Shown: positions 22,428 to 35,485 of the stretch, piece after piece
Layout: each line of letters opens with the position of its first letter
Numbering within the stretch: position 1 is the first letter of the stretch
Source: Pegoplata infirma
Lineage: Eukaryota > Arthropoda > Insecta > Diptera > Anthomyiidae
Direction of reading: 5' to 3'
NCBI GenBank assembly: GCA_963921195.1
Contig: OY992536.1
Span: 286,025,530 to 286,089,529, forward strand
Length of the DNA stretch: 64,000 bases
Translations under genes and position numbers: made by a program
The notes under the pieces: model-generated
What the model was told of the DNA's origin: nothing
What the model saw: only the letters and a program-made list of their open reading frames with translations
The model's database searches: none

Positions 22428-23400
22428 TTAAATTTGGACCATTATTGAAGAATTATCGAGTACTTTAGGTAAGGTTGGATGGGCGTACGCCAATTTGGCG
22501 AATTCACTCGGAGGCCATAAGGCCCATTGTGATTCCCCTAAAGTTGTCTCCCTACTCCCCTCTGATATACAAAATTCTACCTCTCTACCTCTCGGACATT
22601 CACACAACAAGTGCTTCACTGACTCCTCCTCCTCCACCTCTCCACAACTTCTACAAAAGTCCCTGTCAGAAATTCCAATACGAACGGCCATTTTGCCGAT
22701 TATACAGTGTCCTGTCAGTACTCCTACTAATAGGCTAACCGTCCGTTTGCCAAAGGTAAGAAGACTTTCTGTCCTCTTAGGATTTGGTAGTGGCCACATG
22801 GTTCGCGATATCCTGCACGTGGTCAGCGATATCCACCTATCCCTCATCCTATTCTCTGATATCCTATCAATTTCGTTCATCAACTTCACTATAGGAACCG
22901 AGATATCAGGTTCGACACGTTCCCCACCGATTCGGAGCCATTTCTTGCACATTCATCAGCTAATTCGTTACCATCGACCCCACTATGTCCAGGGATCCAG
23001 ATTTGCTTGACTGTGTGCTGATTGATTCGATGAAGGGATTGTATACAATTACTAACAATTCTCGATTTTACAGTGTCTGACCCTAAGGCCTTCAGAGCTG
23101 CAAGACTGTCTACAAAAATATTGATGGCGCAAGTACTTAGGTCCTTTGTCAATTGCAAAAACCTCGGCCTGGAAAACACTACACTTGTCCGCGAGCCTTA
23201 CTGAGGCCCTGATTTCGAGGCATTCAGAGTATACCCCCGAACCTGTACCCATCTTCATTTTCGATCCGTCCGTGACAATTGAGATCGCATTCCCCGTTAT
23301 AACAGAGTTTTCCACCCAGTCTTCCCTAGTTGGTATTTAGACTTCGAAGTTCCTATTAAAGTTCGTCTGCGGTGAGATATAGTCGGTTTTTCGTTCTATA
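22428..23400 (-). pseudogene. C-terminal RNase H and zinc knuckle of a non-LTR retrotransposon
   Basis: Minus strand in order: RNase H start (SIVTDGSKMKMGTGSGVYS, about 23285-23230), QAEVFAI, VDSLAAL (about 23110), IPGHSGVDGNELADE (about 22970), then MWPLPNPKRTESLL, GVLTGHCIIG and the zinc motif CRSCGEVEEEESVKHLLCEC (about 22560). The Asp, Glu, Asp and final Asp of RNase H are all visible. At least two frameshifts (near 23150 and 22940) separate the parts. Reverse transcriptase is absent. RNase H on a LINE points to the I/R1/Loa group. A sister copy lies at 62410-64000 on the plus strand. Confidence 0.85.
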
Positions 23401-23739
23401 AGTTACGAGTAAAAGAAATTTAAGTAAAGGAACAAACTACCAATTTTTAAAAATTCAAAAAAATCTGAAAATTTACTACGAAGGAGTTTTCGAGGGGTAC
23501 TAAAAACTGTAAATAAATTGGGAAAATCTAAAAAAACAAATTATTCAAAGTGTCCGATTTGACATGGAATGCCAAATGAGAAGATTAGAGCGTGATTCAC
23601 GAGTGATCATCTGCCATAAGCAATCTTCTATTTAGGGCATATTTTGGCATGCGGATAACATGTCCAAATCATCTCAAACGTTGAGCTATGATATGTATGT
23701 TACTTTTGAAGTCTAACAATAAGTGGAAGGTATACAAAG

Positions 23740-23820
23740 ATCAATTGTTTTTAGAAAATTCCAATTGAAATTCAAAGATTTCAATTGAAATTCGAAAAAG
23801 ACCACTAAAATTTCAACTAA
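23740..23820. repeat. Fragment of the 16.1-kb minisatellite family
   Basis: CAATTGAAATTCAAAGATT and CAATTGAAATTCGAAAAAGA repeat as at 16430-16560. A few diverged units only. Confidence 0.6.
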
Positions 23821-25694
23821 TAATAATTTCTTCAAGTGTATTTCAGCCTGATGTTATTATTGTTTCTTATGATTATTATTGATATTTGATCTATGATAGC
23901 TATTTTTTGTGTTTTTGTTCCTCGTCTAAATAACAATTTTGTTGTATTCAAACAATATTCAATTAACCATAAATGCTCACACGTTTGAAGTACATTGTTT
24001 TGTTTGGAATATGAGTAGATTTGAATGGAGTAGAGTGGAGTAGTACCTCATATTCATGGCGCTCTTTTGTCAAACGCATTTTAAATTTTTATTGTATTTT
24101 TTTTTTTTTCTATAAAAAAAAATACTTTAAAAACATTTTTTCTAGCCTTAAGTGCCGCTTTTTTTGTTAATTTTTTTTTTGAAACCTTTTAATAGAAATA
24201 TTTAATATTAAAATCGTTTTTTTTTTGTGTTATTTACATTTGTCAAGTGGGGGGAATTCAGGGCGTTTTTTTTATGTAGAAATAACTTGAAAAAGTTTGT
24301 TATGTTCGACATATTATGTCGGCAAAGATCAATATCATGTTATATTTGTTATTTTGTTTCTTGTAATAATTTGCATACAGATTGATTTTTAGACAGACAT
24401 TTATTGTTTGTTATGAAATTGAAATAACATAATTTTGAATCACGAATATTTGAAATCAATCGATATTACTTTGTATTTAAGCTAAGAGTAAGATGGCAAA
24501 AATAAAAAAAAAAAAATTCCCTTTGATGAATAAGTGTTTCCCAAAGACCATATCACAGAATGAAATAGAGCTTATTTTAATCTTAAGGAGACGTGGTATC
24601 ACGATATTTTAGGATCATAGATATAATAAGGCCACACAAATGAAATAGAAAGCGTAGGCAATGTAAGGTTTATCTAGCCGGCCAGGGGCCAACATAGATT
24701 ATTGATGCGAGGTAATGGCACCAGATTCCAATTAATTCATTGCGTTCTTCCAGATTTCCCAAAACATAAGTTCTGAACACTTGAAAGTTGAGAACATTGC
24801 CAAAGAATTTTTACCTTCGCCTCTCTTTTTCTTTTAACGCCTCATATCATGCTGTTGTTGTTAGCGAACTTCTTTTCTACTTTGACATGTGTTGCTGTAC
24901 AATTATAACTTTTTATCCTTCCCTCAAGATGTCTGAAATCATTCGTAGGAAAGCACCGGGAGGGTTTTGTCGCCATAGGATTATAGATTATTTAAGTGAG
25001 ATAAATGAAAAACCTCCGGGTAGCGAGAGTTTGTCTGATTGTTTAGAATATCAGATCTGTTTCCTGTTCGTTACAACTAAATTCAAATGTCAAATGGGCA
25101 TGCCTGCCTCTTTCATTTCTCAATGTAGTTTTCTCTCATCAACATAATAAGCATTAGTAGAAGTAAATATTAGTTTAATAAAAAAGAGAATATATGACGA
25201 GATCAATCATTTAACTCTAGAGGTCAAAGAATCAGTTAATTTAGAAATCTATTAGCTAGTTTCGATTTACGTAAACTTAAAACTTTGGAATATCCAAGCG
25301 ACCTGGGGCCATATAATTTAAATGTTAAAATAATTGGCCACCCCATTCTAAACATGGGAAATTTAGGGAAAATTTCTAAAACATAATATCCAGTTTTGTT
25401 TTGGACTATAAATTTCCAGTCTGCTACTTCCATACTTAATATTCCCAAGCTCTCCCTGTTTACACTCGTGATCTGTGTAAAATTTGATGAAAAGTCCACG
25501 AACCAGATTAACGGATCCTCTAATTATAACCCGCAACTAATCACGATTCCCCATGCATTTTCAAAGCAGTGACATTTAAGCAAGTCACTAGGAATATTTA
25601 AGTCTGAAATGAATGATATTTAGAACCGTGCTATCAATACATTTGTAGATTTTCTTTACTCTCAATACCTTTCATGTAAGAAAAATACAGTCAA
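23821..25694. other. No recognised gene
   Basis: Two open frames stand out only by complexity. 24788-25147 plus (119 codons, cysteine-rich N-terminal half, then KAPGGFCRHRIIDYLSEINE) and 25236-25499 minus (87 codons, EVADWKFIVQNKTGYYVLEI) are less repetitive than chance frames nearby. Neither shows a known domain or splice context I can defend. Confidence 0.35.
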
Positions 25695-27730
25695 TTTCAC
25701 AAAATTCGGAAATCATGAGGGATACCTTCCTCGTCAGTCAAAAGGAAACTGTATCTTTTCACGAAGGCACAGAGAATGGCGTCGATGCGTACCACTGAAG
25801 CTCTTTGACTAAAAATATGGCTCAGAGCTTCGGAGTCGATTCGGAAGATCCTAGGTTGAGCCTGGCTGGAAGATTGACAGATCATTGCAGTGTTTACCAG
25901 GCAGAGATGCTGGCGATAAAGGAAGTAGCTGACCAGATGTAGTCAATATCTTATCGACAACCGCAGACAACATCTTTTCCGATAGTCAAGACGTGGTCAA
26001 TGTTTCTGAAAACAAGATCTGCCCTAAACTGCCGCACTTTTTTGAATGAGATAACCAAACAGTTTGACGTACGACTCATACTGGTCCCAGGGCACAGAGA
26101 CATTCCAGGGAATTCCAAAGCCAATGAGCGCGCAAAACTGGGAACTTTTCTACTATGGTACCATCCAGGGAGCCTTGGATCAGAGGCATTCCGGGTAGTG
26201 GAGGCTCTATAAATTGCTACACAGATGGATCGAATAAACAAGAACAAGTGGGCTTCGGAGTCTATTCGGAAGAACTTGGGTTGAGCCTGGCTCTTAGATT
26301 GGCAGATCATTCTAGTGTTTACCAGGAAGAGATGGTGGCAATAAAGGAAGTAGCTGGCTGGCTGCGATGCCTTGTCTACAACCGCAGTTAACATCTATTC
26401 CGACAGGCCCTGTAGTCAATGGTTCCGAAAATAAGATCTTCCCTAACTACCGCACATCTTTAAATGAGATGGCCAAGCAGTTTGATATACGGCTTATATG
26501 AGTCCTAAGGCACGGAGACATTCCAGGGAATTCCACAGCCGATGAGCGTGTAAGACTGGGAAGTTAACCACTATGGTACCATTCAGGGAGCCTTGGAGAA
26601 GAGGCATTCCGGGTAGTGGAGACTCTATAAGTTTTTACACATATGGATAGAAGCTACACGAACAAGTGGGCTTTGGAATTTATTCGAAAGAACTTAGGAT
26701 GAGCCGGGCTCGAAGTTTGCCAGATCATTGCAGTGTTTGCCAGGACGAGATGGTGGCAATAAAGGAAGTAGCTGACTAGTTGAGCTGCGATGTCTTGTTT
26801 GCAACTGCAGTCAACATCTTTTCCGACGGTCTCTGTTATCAACAATGTTTCCGAAATTAAGACCTGTCATTAACTGCTGCACGTCTTTAAATGAGATGGA
26901 CAAGCAGTTTTAAATACGGCTTTCATGGGTTCCAATGCAATTCCTTCCAGGGAATTGCAAAGCCAATGAGCGTGAATGACTGGGAAGTTTACCACTATGA
27001 TACTATTTGGGGATGAGGCATTTCGGGTAGGGGAGACTCTATGAGTTTTTACACAATTGGATTGAAGCCACAAGAACAAGCGGGCTTCAGAGTCTATTCG
27101 GAGGAGCTTGGGATGTTTAACACTATGGTACTATTCGGGGAGACTTGGATGAAGCAATCCGGGTAGTGGAGACTCTATAAGTTTTTACACCGACGGATTG
27201 AGTGGGCTTCAGAGTATATTTGGAAGAGCTTGGCTCGAAGATTGCCAGATCATTGCAGTATTTACTAGTCGGAGATGCTACCAATAAATGAAGTAGCTGA
27301 CTTGTTGAGCTGCAATGTCATGTCTACAACCGCAGTCAACATCTATTCGGACGGCCCCTGGAGTCAATGTTTCTGAAAACAAGATCTACCTTTAACTGCC
27401 GGACGTCTTTAAATGAAATGACCCAGCAGTTTGATATACAATCCATATGGATCCCAGGTCACAGAGACTTTCCAGGGAATTCCAAAACCGATGAGCTTGC
27501 AAAACTGGGAACTTCCTTACATATTTCAACGGAATTGGAGTGTTTTTGTATGCCTCTAGAAACTTGCAAGCGAAATATACGGCTTTGCTCTACGATGGAG
27601 ACTAATCGAAAATGGGTACATGAAGAATACACGACAGATTTAGCCTTTATTTATCAGAAGCGCTCGATTGAGCTGATATTGCTTCCAAGAGGGGAGAATT
27701 CTAAGGTAGTTGCTGTAACTATACCTTAGA
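25695..27730 (+). pseudogene. Tandem array of four retroelement RNase H cassettes
   Basis: The same RNase H block repeats in direct order. The ADHSSVYQ-type box lies at about 25881, 26306, 26724 and 27249, and the downstream box (TTCCGA..GT..TCAATG) at about 25975, 26395, 26815 and 27340. Spacing is about 420 bp, with a longer third interval. Visible motifs include CYTDGSNKQEQVGFGVYSEE (26215), YQEEMVAIKEVAGW (26320) and PGHRDIPGNSKANERAK (26095). The last cassette runs on through IPGHRDFPGNSKTDELAKLG (27460). Every unit is broken by stops or shifts. No reverse transcriptase is adjacent. Confidence 0.8.
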
Positions 27731-28140
27731 AGAAATCACGCTGGTTCGTGATGTGCCGTAAAATGACTTTTGTCGGAGTTTCAAAGATGAGAAGGAGTTC
27801 GAAACGAAACAACCCTTTATCTCTCATTGCCTGTCACTTTCGGATCAGAGAGTTGCTTCACTGGGATCTAGGGAGCTGCACGATCTTTCTGATTTGTCGG
27901 TTGTCAAAATTTAACATCTTAGGAGTTCCATAAGGAGCTCAAATTTGTTTAACGGCAGGGACTAGTAGAGAAACTCCATTACCGTCCTGTGTAAAACATT
28001 TAATCACTTTTGGGTCATAAACTTTCTTCACTGGGATCTGGTTGGGCGGATGTTAAAATTTAACATCCTAGGAGATTCATAAGGAGTTCAAATTTGTTGA
28101 ACGGCAAGGACTAGTAGAGGAACCGTCCTGTGGTATTAAA
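27731..28140 (+). pseudogene. Retroelement zinc-knuckle tail with duplicated 3' end
   Basis: In the frame starting GACTTTTGT the translation gives DFCRSFKDEKEFETKQPF, then ISHCLSLSDQRVASLGSREL. This is a decayed C..C..H..C knuckle that normally follows RNase H in this retroelement type, so it completes the last cassette of the array. The 3' portion, CTTCACTGGGATCT to ACCGTCCTGTG, is present twice (27856-27990 and 28026-28135). Confidence 0.65.
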
Positions 28141-30803
28141 ACGGATCTCAGAGTCTTTGTGTGAATATGTTAAGCGTTAGCAGCCACTAACAAGCTAATC
28201 TTCTGGTTAGTCGGAATGTAAAGCTTTGCGAACTTGTTGAACAACGTTTTCCAGTAATACAATAAAAAGAAACCAGTCATGCAGCGTCGAGGTAACAACT
28301 AAAGCAGTGAATATACCAAGATCTTGACTATAGAGAAGGAAATTTTCGTGCTTTCAGAAGAAATAGATTAAAAATAGAATCCTTTGAGAAGTTCTAAATA
28401 GAATAAATATCGTTTCGACCACATTTCCTTCCCGATTTGGAAAGCTTTTCTAAAACGACTTGCAAAATGTCTCTTGTTATGGATAGCCTATGTAACAAAA
28501 CCGCGTGTTGCTAAAGAAAGTGGCAATCAATTTTTTTTTGAATTTAATGCTTTAGTTGCAGAAACCAAAGTTTTCGGATGTTTTTACTGCAAAGAATTGC
28601 GGAATTCCTGTTGTTACAAGAGAAAACGTTGACAGCCACCATTAATCTAGCATATTTGAAAGGCCTACAGATTATAATCGACAGGATTGATGTTGAAACG
28701 ACTTCAACGAATTGTCTAAAAAGTTACTTCTCAGATTTTATTTTATAAGTCAGATCTTTTAAGAAACATCGAGTTCCAGAACCATAAGAAACGCTGTGTC
28801 TTTTATAATGTCACCCTTTAGATGCATCAATCTTCTACCAATCTTCAAGACTTTGCCCTGATAAACAGTTTTCCTAAACTGTCCAATAGTTATCCTAACG
28901 ATATCATTTGGTTAATTGTTTTACACAAATATTTGATTTATGTGAAACACATTTACGATAAAAAGAAAATTCCTTTTACAAATTTTCTTAAAAAAATCCA
29001 ACAACATTATACATTGTTCCACACAAACCTTCCAAATATTCATGTCAATAAAAATACAAAATTGCGGCTTTTCCTTTTGTAAACTGCACAAAGTAACAAA
29101 ATATTTTTCGTTTTTGTGTTTTTTTTTTCGTTCGACCCAAAGATATTTGCGTGTGAAACAAAGACGTCAAACTAGACATTGGAATAATCTATTGTATGTA
29201 CCATACAAACATGTAAATGTCTAAACATCTGAAAATTGAACTAAAGAGCAAGGAAAGCACAATAAACACACAACAACAACAAAACCAAAAAAGGCTGCCG
29301 CCGACAGTCAGTCCAAAATACTGCTAAAGCACTGTAGCATCAAGATCATCAGTAACAGAGGCTACATGATGATGATGTTGCAGATGATACTGATGATGAG
29401 GCTGGTGATGGTGAACAGTCAGGCTCTGATATACCCAAACATAATACTATATACAACAATATTGCCATATAACATATAATACACCATGAAATCGACAGTG
29501 ATTACGACGAGTAGATGGAAAACAACATTGATTTATCACAAATAATTTATCACTCATTAGGGAATGGATTTTTTTTTTAGAGATGAAGAAAATACACAAA
29601 AAATACAACAAAAATCCACCAAACGCATACTCCGGAGATTTACATGATTTTTTTTTTTAATTCAGAAACAAAAAAATCGTTTCTAAAAGGCGTTGAAAGG
29701 CTTTTAAAAATGTTTCTTTAAATGCAAAATACTGTAGTCAAACCAAACAGAAATCTTTAATAGTTTTTTTGCTTTTTTTTTGTCTACTTCTCTTTCTTGA
29801 ATGTATGTAAATTTATGCCATAAAACCTGTTACATTGACATTTATACCCCAGCCATTGGCATCTATCAGTATCTGGTCAGTTGGAACAAACAGAAATGAA
29901 TAGTTACTTATATTGTCAGAATATTGGATATGGGTAGAAGTTTTTTTGATTATAATTTTTAATTGGAATTGTTTGGTTGTCACAACCACAATTCGGTTGT
30001 GATTACCGCAATGTGGTTTTAGACAATCAAAGTGTCTTATCGACAACCAAACAACCAAATTACTACAGCCTTAGTATTCTGACTTCCGAAAAATCAGATA
30101 ATGATGGAATGGTGTAGATACCAATAGACCAAATATTTGCCCACAATTCGCAGGACAACGACAGCGACGGGTGTTGGTACAAACCGGAAATTTCAGCCTT
30201 ACAAGCTCCATCGGCTTTGCAAAAGTCTTCAAATGTCTCGCCGACTTTAAGCTTGTCTTTGCCGATTACTTGAAAGAATCGAAAGTAAAACTACCAGATC
30301 ACATTATTTAAATGCGTTCGGTAGTTGATAGCTTTTGAAGTTTTATGCTACATTGATTGATTACAGCAAACACTTTAAAGCTTATCTAAGGATTGAGCAA
30401 AGACTTTTGAAAACTCTGACTGATACAAGGTATGTCTTAAAATCATCACAATCCCAAATTTAGTCTTTTTTCAGCGGCATATTGTTGAATTGCGAGTTTG
30501 CAATTTTACTGAGGCATACCAACACAATCAGTTCCTTATGAATCTGCAAAGTAGTTCCCAGTCTTGCAATTTCATTGGCTTACGAACATCAAATCAATTG
30601 ACTTTGTTATTGAAAACCATGCGTCAGTTAAAGGCATTTAAAGTTTTCAGGATCATTAATTTCAAGGATCTGGCCATAGCTTGAATGTCAGAGTATATGT
30701 TAACGAAACTTCATCATTACCAGCACTATTACCTGGGTGTAAGATATTCGTTAAGTCAGGGTTTATTCTATTTCTCTTGTGCAGAATCCGAATCAAACAT
30801 AGT
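28141..30803. other. No recognised gene
   Basis: Long low-similarity stretch with ATGATGATG-type low complexity at 29365-29415. A hairpin of about 85 bp (29966-30053) has arms GTTTGGTTGTC and its complement. On the minus strand 30290-30170 reads FFQVIGKDKLKVGETFEDF, protein-like but isolated and unidentified. Confidence 0.4.
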
Positions 30804-31049
30804 TATTTTTATTTATTATTATTTATTAATAGATATATTTCAGTGTATTTACATATTCATTTTTTGATTATTATAATATTTAATATCTATATTTGGCATA
30901 ACATATTTGTTGTGAGCCAGATTGGCAGATTGCTAGAATTTTTAATACAATTCATTTTGTTGATTTTAAAATTTATGTACAAGTTTATGTGATTATAATT
31001 GAAAAATATTAAGATTTATAAAATTATTTGAAAAAAGATTGGAAAAAGA
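30804..31049 (-). other. 3' UTR and TAA-rich tail of LINE A
   Basis: Follows the ORF2 stop of LINE A on the minus strand. Ends in an A/T tail of TAATAAATAA type (30804-30832). Simple-repeat tails of this kind are usual for I-group non-LTR elements. No polyadenylation signal stands out. Confidence 0.55.
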
Positions 31050-34000
31050 TTACAAATTAAATTCATTGACAATTAATTTTCTATAATTTGAACAAATTTC
31101 CAAGTATTTATACAGGTTGTAAAAGTTGAAACCATTTAAAATATCTATTACTTCTGTTAGCTCAAGTTGAGATTTTCCAAAAAAATTAAGTCTAAATCCG
31201 TTATATATTGGACAGACTCCTAAAAAGTGGTAAGTATTTTCCTCTACCCCATGATTGCATATTGTGCATACGGATGCAGAGTTGTTTGTGAAGGACCTTG
31301 CGTTTATGTTAAGCAAACCTCCTCTCGCTCTGACTATTAAGCTAGTGGTACGAGATGAGTAGTTTTTAGCAAGAAGAGGTAATACGGTGTGATTTAGTCG
31401 ACAGTAAAGGTCGTGGTGCTGAGAGTTTGTTGCCCGTAGTAAATTATCTTCACGTTCCTTAACAACGAGTAGACTTATTATTGCTTTCCAGTTAGTGCAA
31501 AGTGGGAGGTTTGAATTCGCTGGAATAAATTGAAGAACTTGTTCTAAACTAGACCACTCCTTTGCCCAGAATTCGTTTTTGGCTATTATTGTTTCTGCTA
31601 AAATACGTGGTAATCTAGTGCGACCCATGTTTAAAACTTTGTTTATATATGAAAAGTGTAGTCTCAGAGTGGATACGAACAGGGAGTCTAAGCCCGTTTC
31701 AAGGTATAACATGTAGTTTGGTGTAGCTGCTGGTAGATATAACATCTTTTTAATAAAAAATCTAAATAACTTCTCTACTACATCATATCTTTGATAACCC
31801 CATACTTGAGCGGCGTATAACATAATCGATCTTGAAGCGGCATGAAATATTTTTAGTTTGTTATCTTTAGAAATTTTTGGATGATTTATATATTTAGACC
31901 AAGTGGAATTTATAGCAAGTTTTGAGGCGGCCAATTTACTATTAAGATGTTTGTTAAAGGACAGGTTATACGTTATTTCAACGCCCAGATATTTGTAGCT
32001 GTTTACGATCTCGATGGTCTCATCACCAAAGTGCCAGTTAAGATTTGATGATATTCTAGTACCAGAGCGAAATATCACAATTTTTGATTTATTCATATTA
32101 GCTTTTAAGCACCACGTCTTACAGTAATTGTACAGAGCATCAATCATTTGTTGTAATTTAGTTTGAGAATCAGAAAGAATGACTATATCGTCAGCATAAA
32201 GAAGTATTTTTACATTTGTATCTGCAACATTTACACCATGTGGTAATTCATCAGCTAGGTCATTAACGTACAAGGAAAACAGTAATGGGCTTAAAATGCA
32301 ACCTTGCTTGACGCCCAGCTCGACAGGGAAAGGTTCAGAAAAAGTACTTCCATCCCAAATACGACTTTTGTTGTTTTCGTATGTGTACTGTATAATTCTT
32401 ATCATTTTCGATGATAGCCCCAAGCAGGAAAGTTTGTAAAACAAGGAGTTTCTAGGTATCATGTCAAAAGCACAAGAAAAATCTACGAAAAAAGCGAACG
32501 TGTTATTGCCATTCAATTTATTTAAGTTGACAATGTTCACAAGATTAAATATGTTGTCTACAGTAGAGTAATTTTTTCTGAATCCAGCTTGGTATTCATT
32601 AAGTACATTGTTGTTTTCGGTCCATTCTGTTATCCTATTCAACAAGATAGTATTAAAGACTTTGCATAAAGTGTCAATCAATGAAAGCCCACGGTAATTT
32701 GATGGCTGGTTTGCATCTCCCTTCTTAAAGAGCGGTATTAAAATAGATTGACGAAAACTTGAAGGTATTTTTTCTTGTAAAAATATTTTGTTGAAAACAG
32801 ATAGTATTTCATTTACAAAACAATTGGGAGCATATTTGTAAAATTCATAAATGATGCCATCTTGGCCAGGAGCTTTATTAAGTTTTAAAGATTTGACAAC
32901 TGCCGAAATTTCGCAGAATTCAATAGGAGAATCTAAAAACGCATCTGTAAAACACGGCATTGACCAGCTCATTATAGGTGTATCTTCGCAGTTACTTAAC
33001 AAATTGGAAAAATGTGACATAAAATCCTCTGCTGCCAAATTACCTTGTATCTTATGCGTACGTGACTTCATAGAGTTAGACAACTTCCACCACTCACTAC
33101 TATTTTTTATTTTGTTCAGTTTATCTAAGTTTTTATTATAAAATTCCAGTTTTTTATTATTACATAATTTGCGGTATTTGGTTCTAGCTGTAAAATAGCG
33201 CAATTTGTTGATATACGTGTGTTTTTTCTTGTAAGCTTTTAGCTTTCGTAACATGATCTTACGGAATCTTTCACACTTCCAATCATACCATTTTGTTTTG
33301 GGCTCAAAGTATTTTTTATTGGATATTTTCTCATTTGCTATTTTTATTTTGTTTGTAACTGTAGAAATCAATTCATCAACCGTCTCATCTGTATGTAGAT
33401 CAATATTGGTCGTTAGAGAAATAAGTTTTTCTACATATTTATCAACATTTTTGTTGTTCCAGCGCAATCTTTGGAGAGGAAGATTATTATTACGATTGAC
33501 ATCAAAACAAAGGCTCTTTATTTTTAGGCAGAGTGGCATATGGTCGGAGTATGGTTTGGAGGCTATAGCGAAATCATCAACATATTGTAGTAAACTATGC
33601 GAACAAATACAATAATCAATTACAGAACTACCCATAGCACCACAAAAGCTGTATTCCCCCTGAACATCCTTTCCAATCCTTCCATTTAGTACAATACCAC
33701 CAAATTCATCTATAAGCTCCAAAAGTTTTTTTCCTTGGCTGTTAAGAACTTTGTCTTTAGAGCATCTTACTTCACGTATATTTGGCAAATCCTTTAAAAA
33801 GTTACTATCAAGAATTTGTTTTTCTGAAATTCTAGCATTTAAATCTCCAACTATGCAGAAATTTACAGGGTTTAGTTCTTGCAAAAACTCATCAAACTTT
33901 TCTAATTCTGAATTCCAGTTAGTACAATTCAAATATCTTGGAATAAAGTAAAACAACATTCCCTCAAGTTTTAATGTTAATAATATATTATTCTGCGTAT

Positions 34001-34310
34001 TTAAAAATTTGAAACCATATTTTTTTTGTAGCGCTTTTTTGAAACCATACAAGCAACCTCCACTCGCACGACCAGATCTATGTGTTTTCTTCGCAGCAAT
34101 CCATTGCAGTGAGTAATGTTGTAAAAGAGAGCAAAAATTTATATTGTTTATCTGATACTACGTGTGTTTCAAAAAGAAAAAATACATCAAATTTCTTTAT
34201 ATAAGATATAAAATCACCAAAATTTATTGAAATTGCTAAATTTGCTACATTGTAAGATAATAGATTTAATGAATTAAATTGCTATTGGGAGGCATTGTTT
34301 TCCGTATTTG
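31050..34310 (-). pseudogene. LINE A ORF2: endonuclease-reverse transcriptase, one frameshift
   Basis: About 1,000 codons open from 34052 to 31050. N-terminal AP endonuclease: VGDLNAR (about residue 65) and SDHMPL. Reverse transcriptase: NKAPGQDGI, FVDFSCAFD, GVKQGCILSPLLFSLYVNDL and YADD (about residue 618). C-terminal zinc knuckle CTICNHGVEENTYHFLGVCP (about residue 930). The true N-terminus lies upstream: 34310-34120 reads LLSYNVANLAIS and DVFFLFETHV in another frame, so one small indel near 34120 breaks the ORF. It acts by nicking genomic DNA and priming reverse transcription there. No RNase H domain is seen. About half the RT residues agree with LINE B. Confidence 0.9.
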
Positions 34311-34442
34311 CGACATTATTTTTGTTACCTTCATTAGTGCATACCTCAGCGGAATAGTTACATTCTGTTAGCAAGTTTCTAAGATAATCAGCTTCGTTGC
34401 TAGAATTCGCCATTATTTTGCCACTTGACCATGTATATCTAT
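34282..34442 (-). pseudogene. LINE A ORF1, C-terminal piece
   Basis: Reads to a TAG at 34282-34284 (minus), ending ANTENNASQ. A small frame starts at ATG 34413, but the open frame runs past it to the hAT-type insertion at 34443. Taking out that insertion and one copy of its target duplication joins it in frame with 35486 onward. Partner of the ORF1 seen intact in LINE B. Confidence 0.65.
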
Positions 34443-35477
34443 TAGGGCTTCCAATCGGGATTGGTTTTTCTGAATCCCGGGATTCGGGATTGCAGAAAAA
34501 TTTTCGGGATCCCGATTTCGGGATCCCGGGATTTTCGGGATATTTTGAATCCCGGGATTCACGGGATTTTTTGGAAATTTTCGGGATTTTTCGGGATTTT
34601 CAAAAATTTTTAGTATTTTTGCCACTTTAACAAATTCACGCGTTCGCACAAATTAGAAAAGTTTTGTTGATGTTGTGAACTTCAAAAAAAGATAGGGATT
34701 CCTCCTGTGAAGAATATCCGTATTAGGTTATCTTTCGTCGTGGCTCATCGTTATCAACTTTTAGTAAGCGTGAGTTGAAAAAAAAATAAATGAATTTTCA
34801 AATTTTTGCATAAGTGATTAATTTTTTGCTAATTTTTTTTTAATTTATTTATTTGTTTTTTTTTTTTTTTTTTCTTGCAAACAAAAATATTTGTTTTTTT
34901 TTTGAAATGTTTCTTTGGTAAAAAATGTGTTAGCGAGAGTGCGAAAGTAGAGTTTGCATGACTCACGCGTGAGCGTAAATGACAAGTGAGTGATTCCATT
35001 ATTGTTTGCGTGAGCGTGACTGAGTGTGAGACCCACTTACGCCTTTAAAAAAATGTTTTAGTAAAACATAAAATTAAAAATGTTTACAACTTAAGGAGTT
35101 AAGATGTGTCAAAAGCCATTTACGGCAATATTCTTCTTGTAAGAGTAAAATGAATAAATATAAAAGCCCTTATGTCGAACCACCACTAGTTTTTAGAATT
35201 TCTTAACATTTCGCAAACGTTTCACCTTTTTCTATAACAAAAACATGGTACCTGACGGAACTTTTGTCGATTTTTTTTATTTTGTTTCACAAAATTCATA
35301 TTTTATTCAAATTATTTAAAAAAAATCTAAAAATAATAAAAAATATTGAAAAAAAATAAAAAAATCGGGATCCCGAAAATCCCGGGATTGAAAATCAGAA
35401 ATCCCGAGATTCGGGATTTGCCTAATCCCGAAAATCCCGGGATTTCCGGGATCGGGATATCCCGATTGGAAGCCCTA
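34443..35477. mobile_element. 1,035-bp hAT-type element, CCCGGGATT words, perfect 8-bp duplication
   Basis: Ends TAGGGCTTCCAATCGGGAT in perfect inverted form. The flanks ATATCTAT (34435-34442 and 35478-35485) are identical 8-bp target duplications. TAGGG fits the hAT YARNG terminus. Both ends carry arrays of CGGGATCCCG, CCCGGGATT and TTTCGGGAT words. The middle has a short patch of CACGCGTGAGCG words (34955-35035) like those of the other hAT-type family. No transposase. It cuts ORF1 of LINE A. Confidence 0.93.
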
Positions 35478-35485
35478 ATATCTAT

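Noticed and set aside
22475..23340. Plus-strand frames over the RNase H remnant (22475-22738, 22495-23010, 23146-23340)
   Set aside because: Antisense shadows of the minus-strand retroelement, whose motifs are clear.
24788..25499. Two open frames (24788-25147 plus, 25236-25499 minus) as host exons
   Set aside because: No domain, no convincing splice sites, and lengths within chance for this stretch.
30170..30290. Minus-strand FFQVIGKDKLKVGETFEDF as an exon
   Set aside because: Protein-like but short and isolated; flanking frames are closed and no family is recognised.
34397..34649. Open frames on both strands with FGIPGF or NPGIQ-type repeats
   Set aside because: Products of CCCGGGATT word arrays in the hAT-type element.
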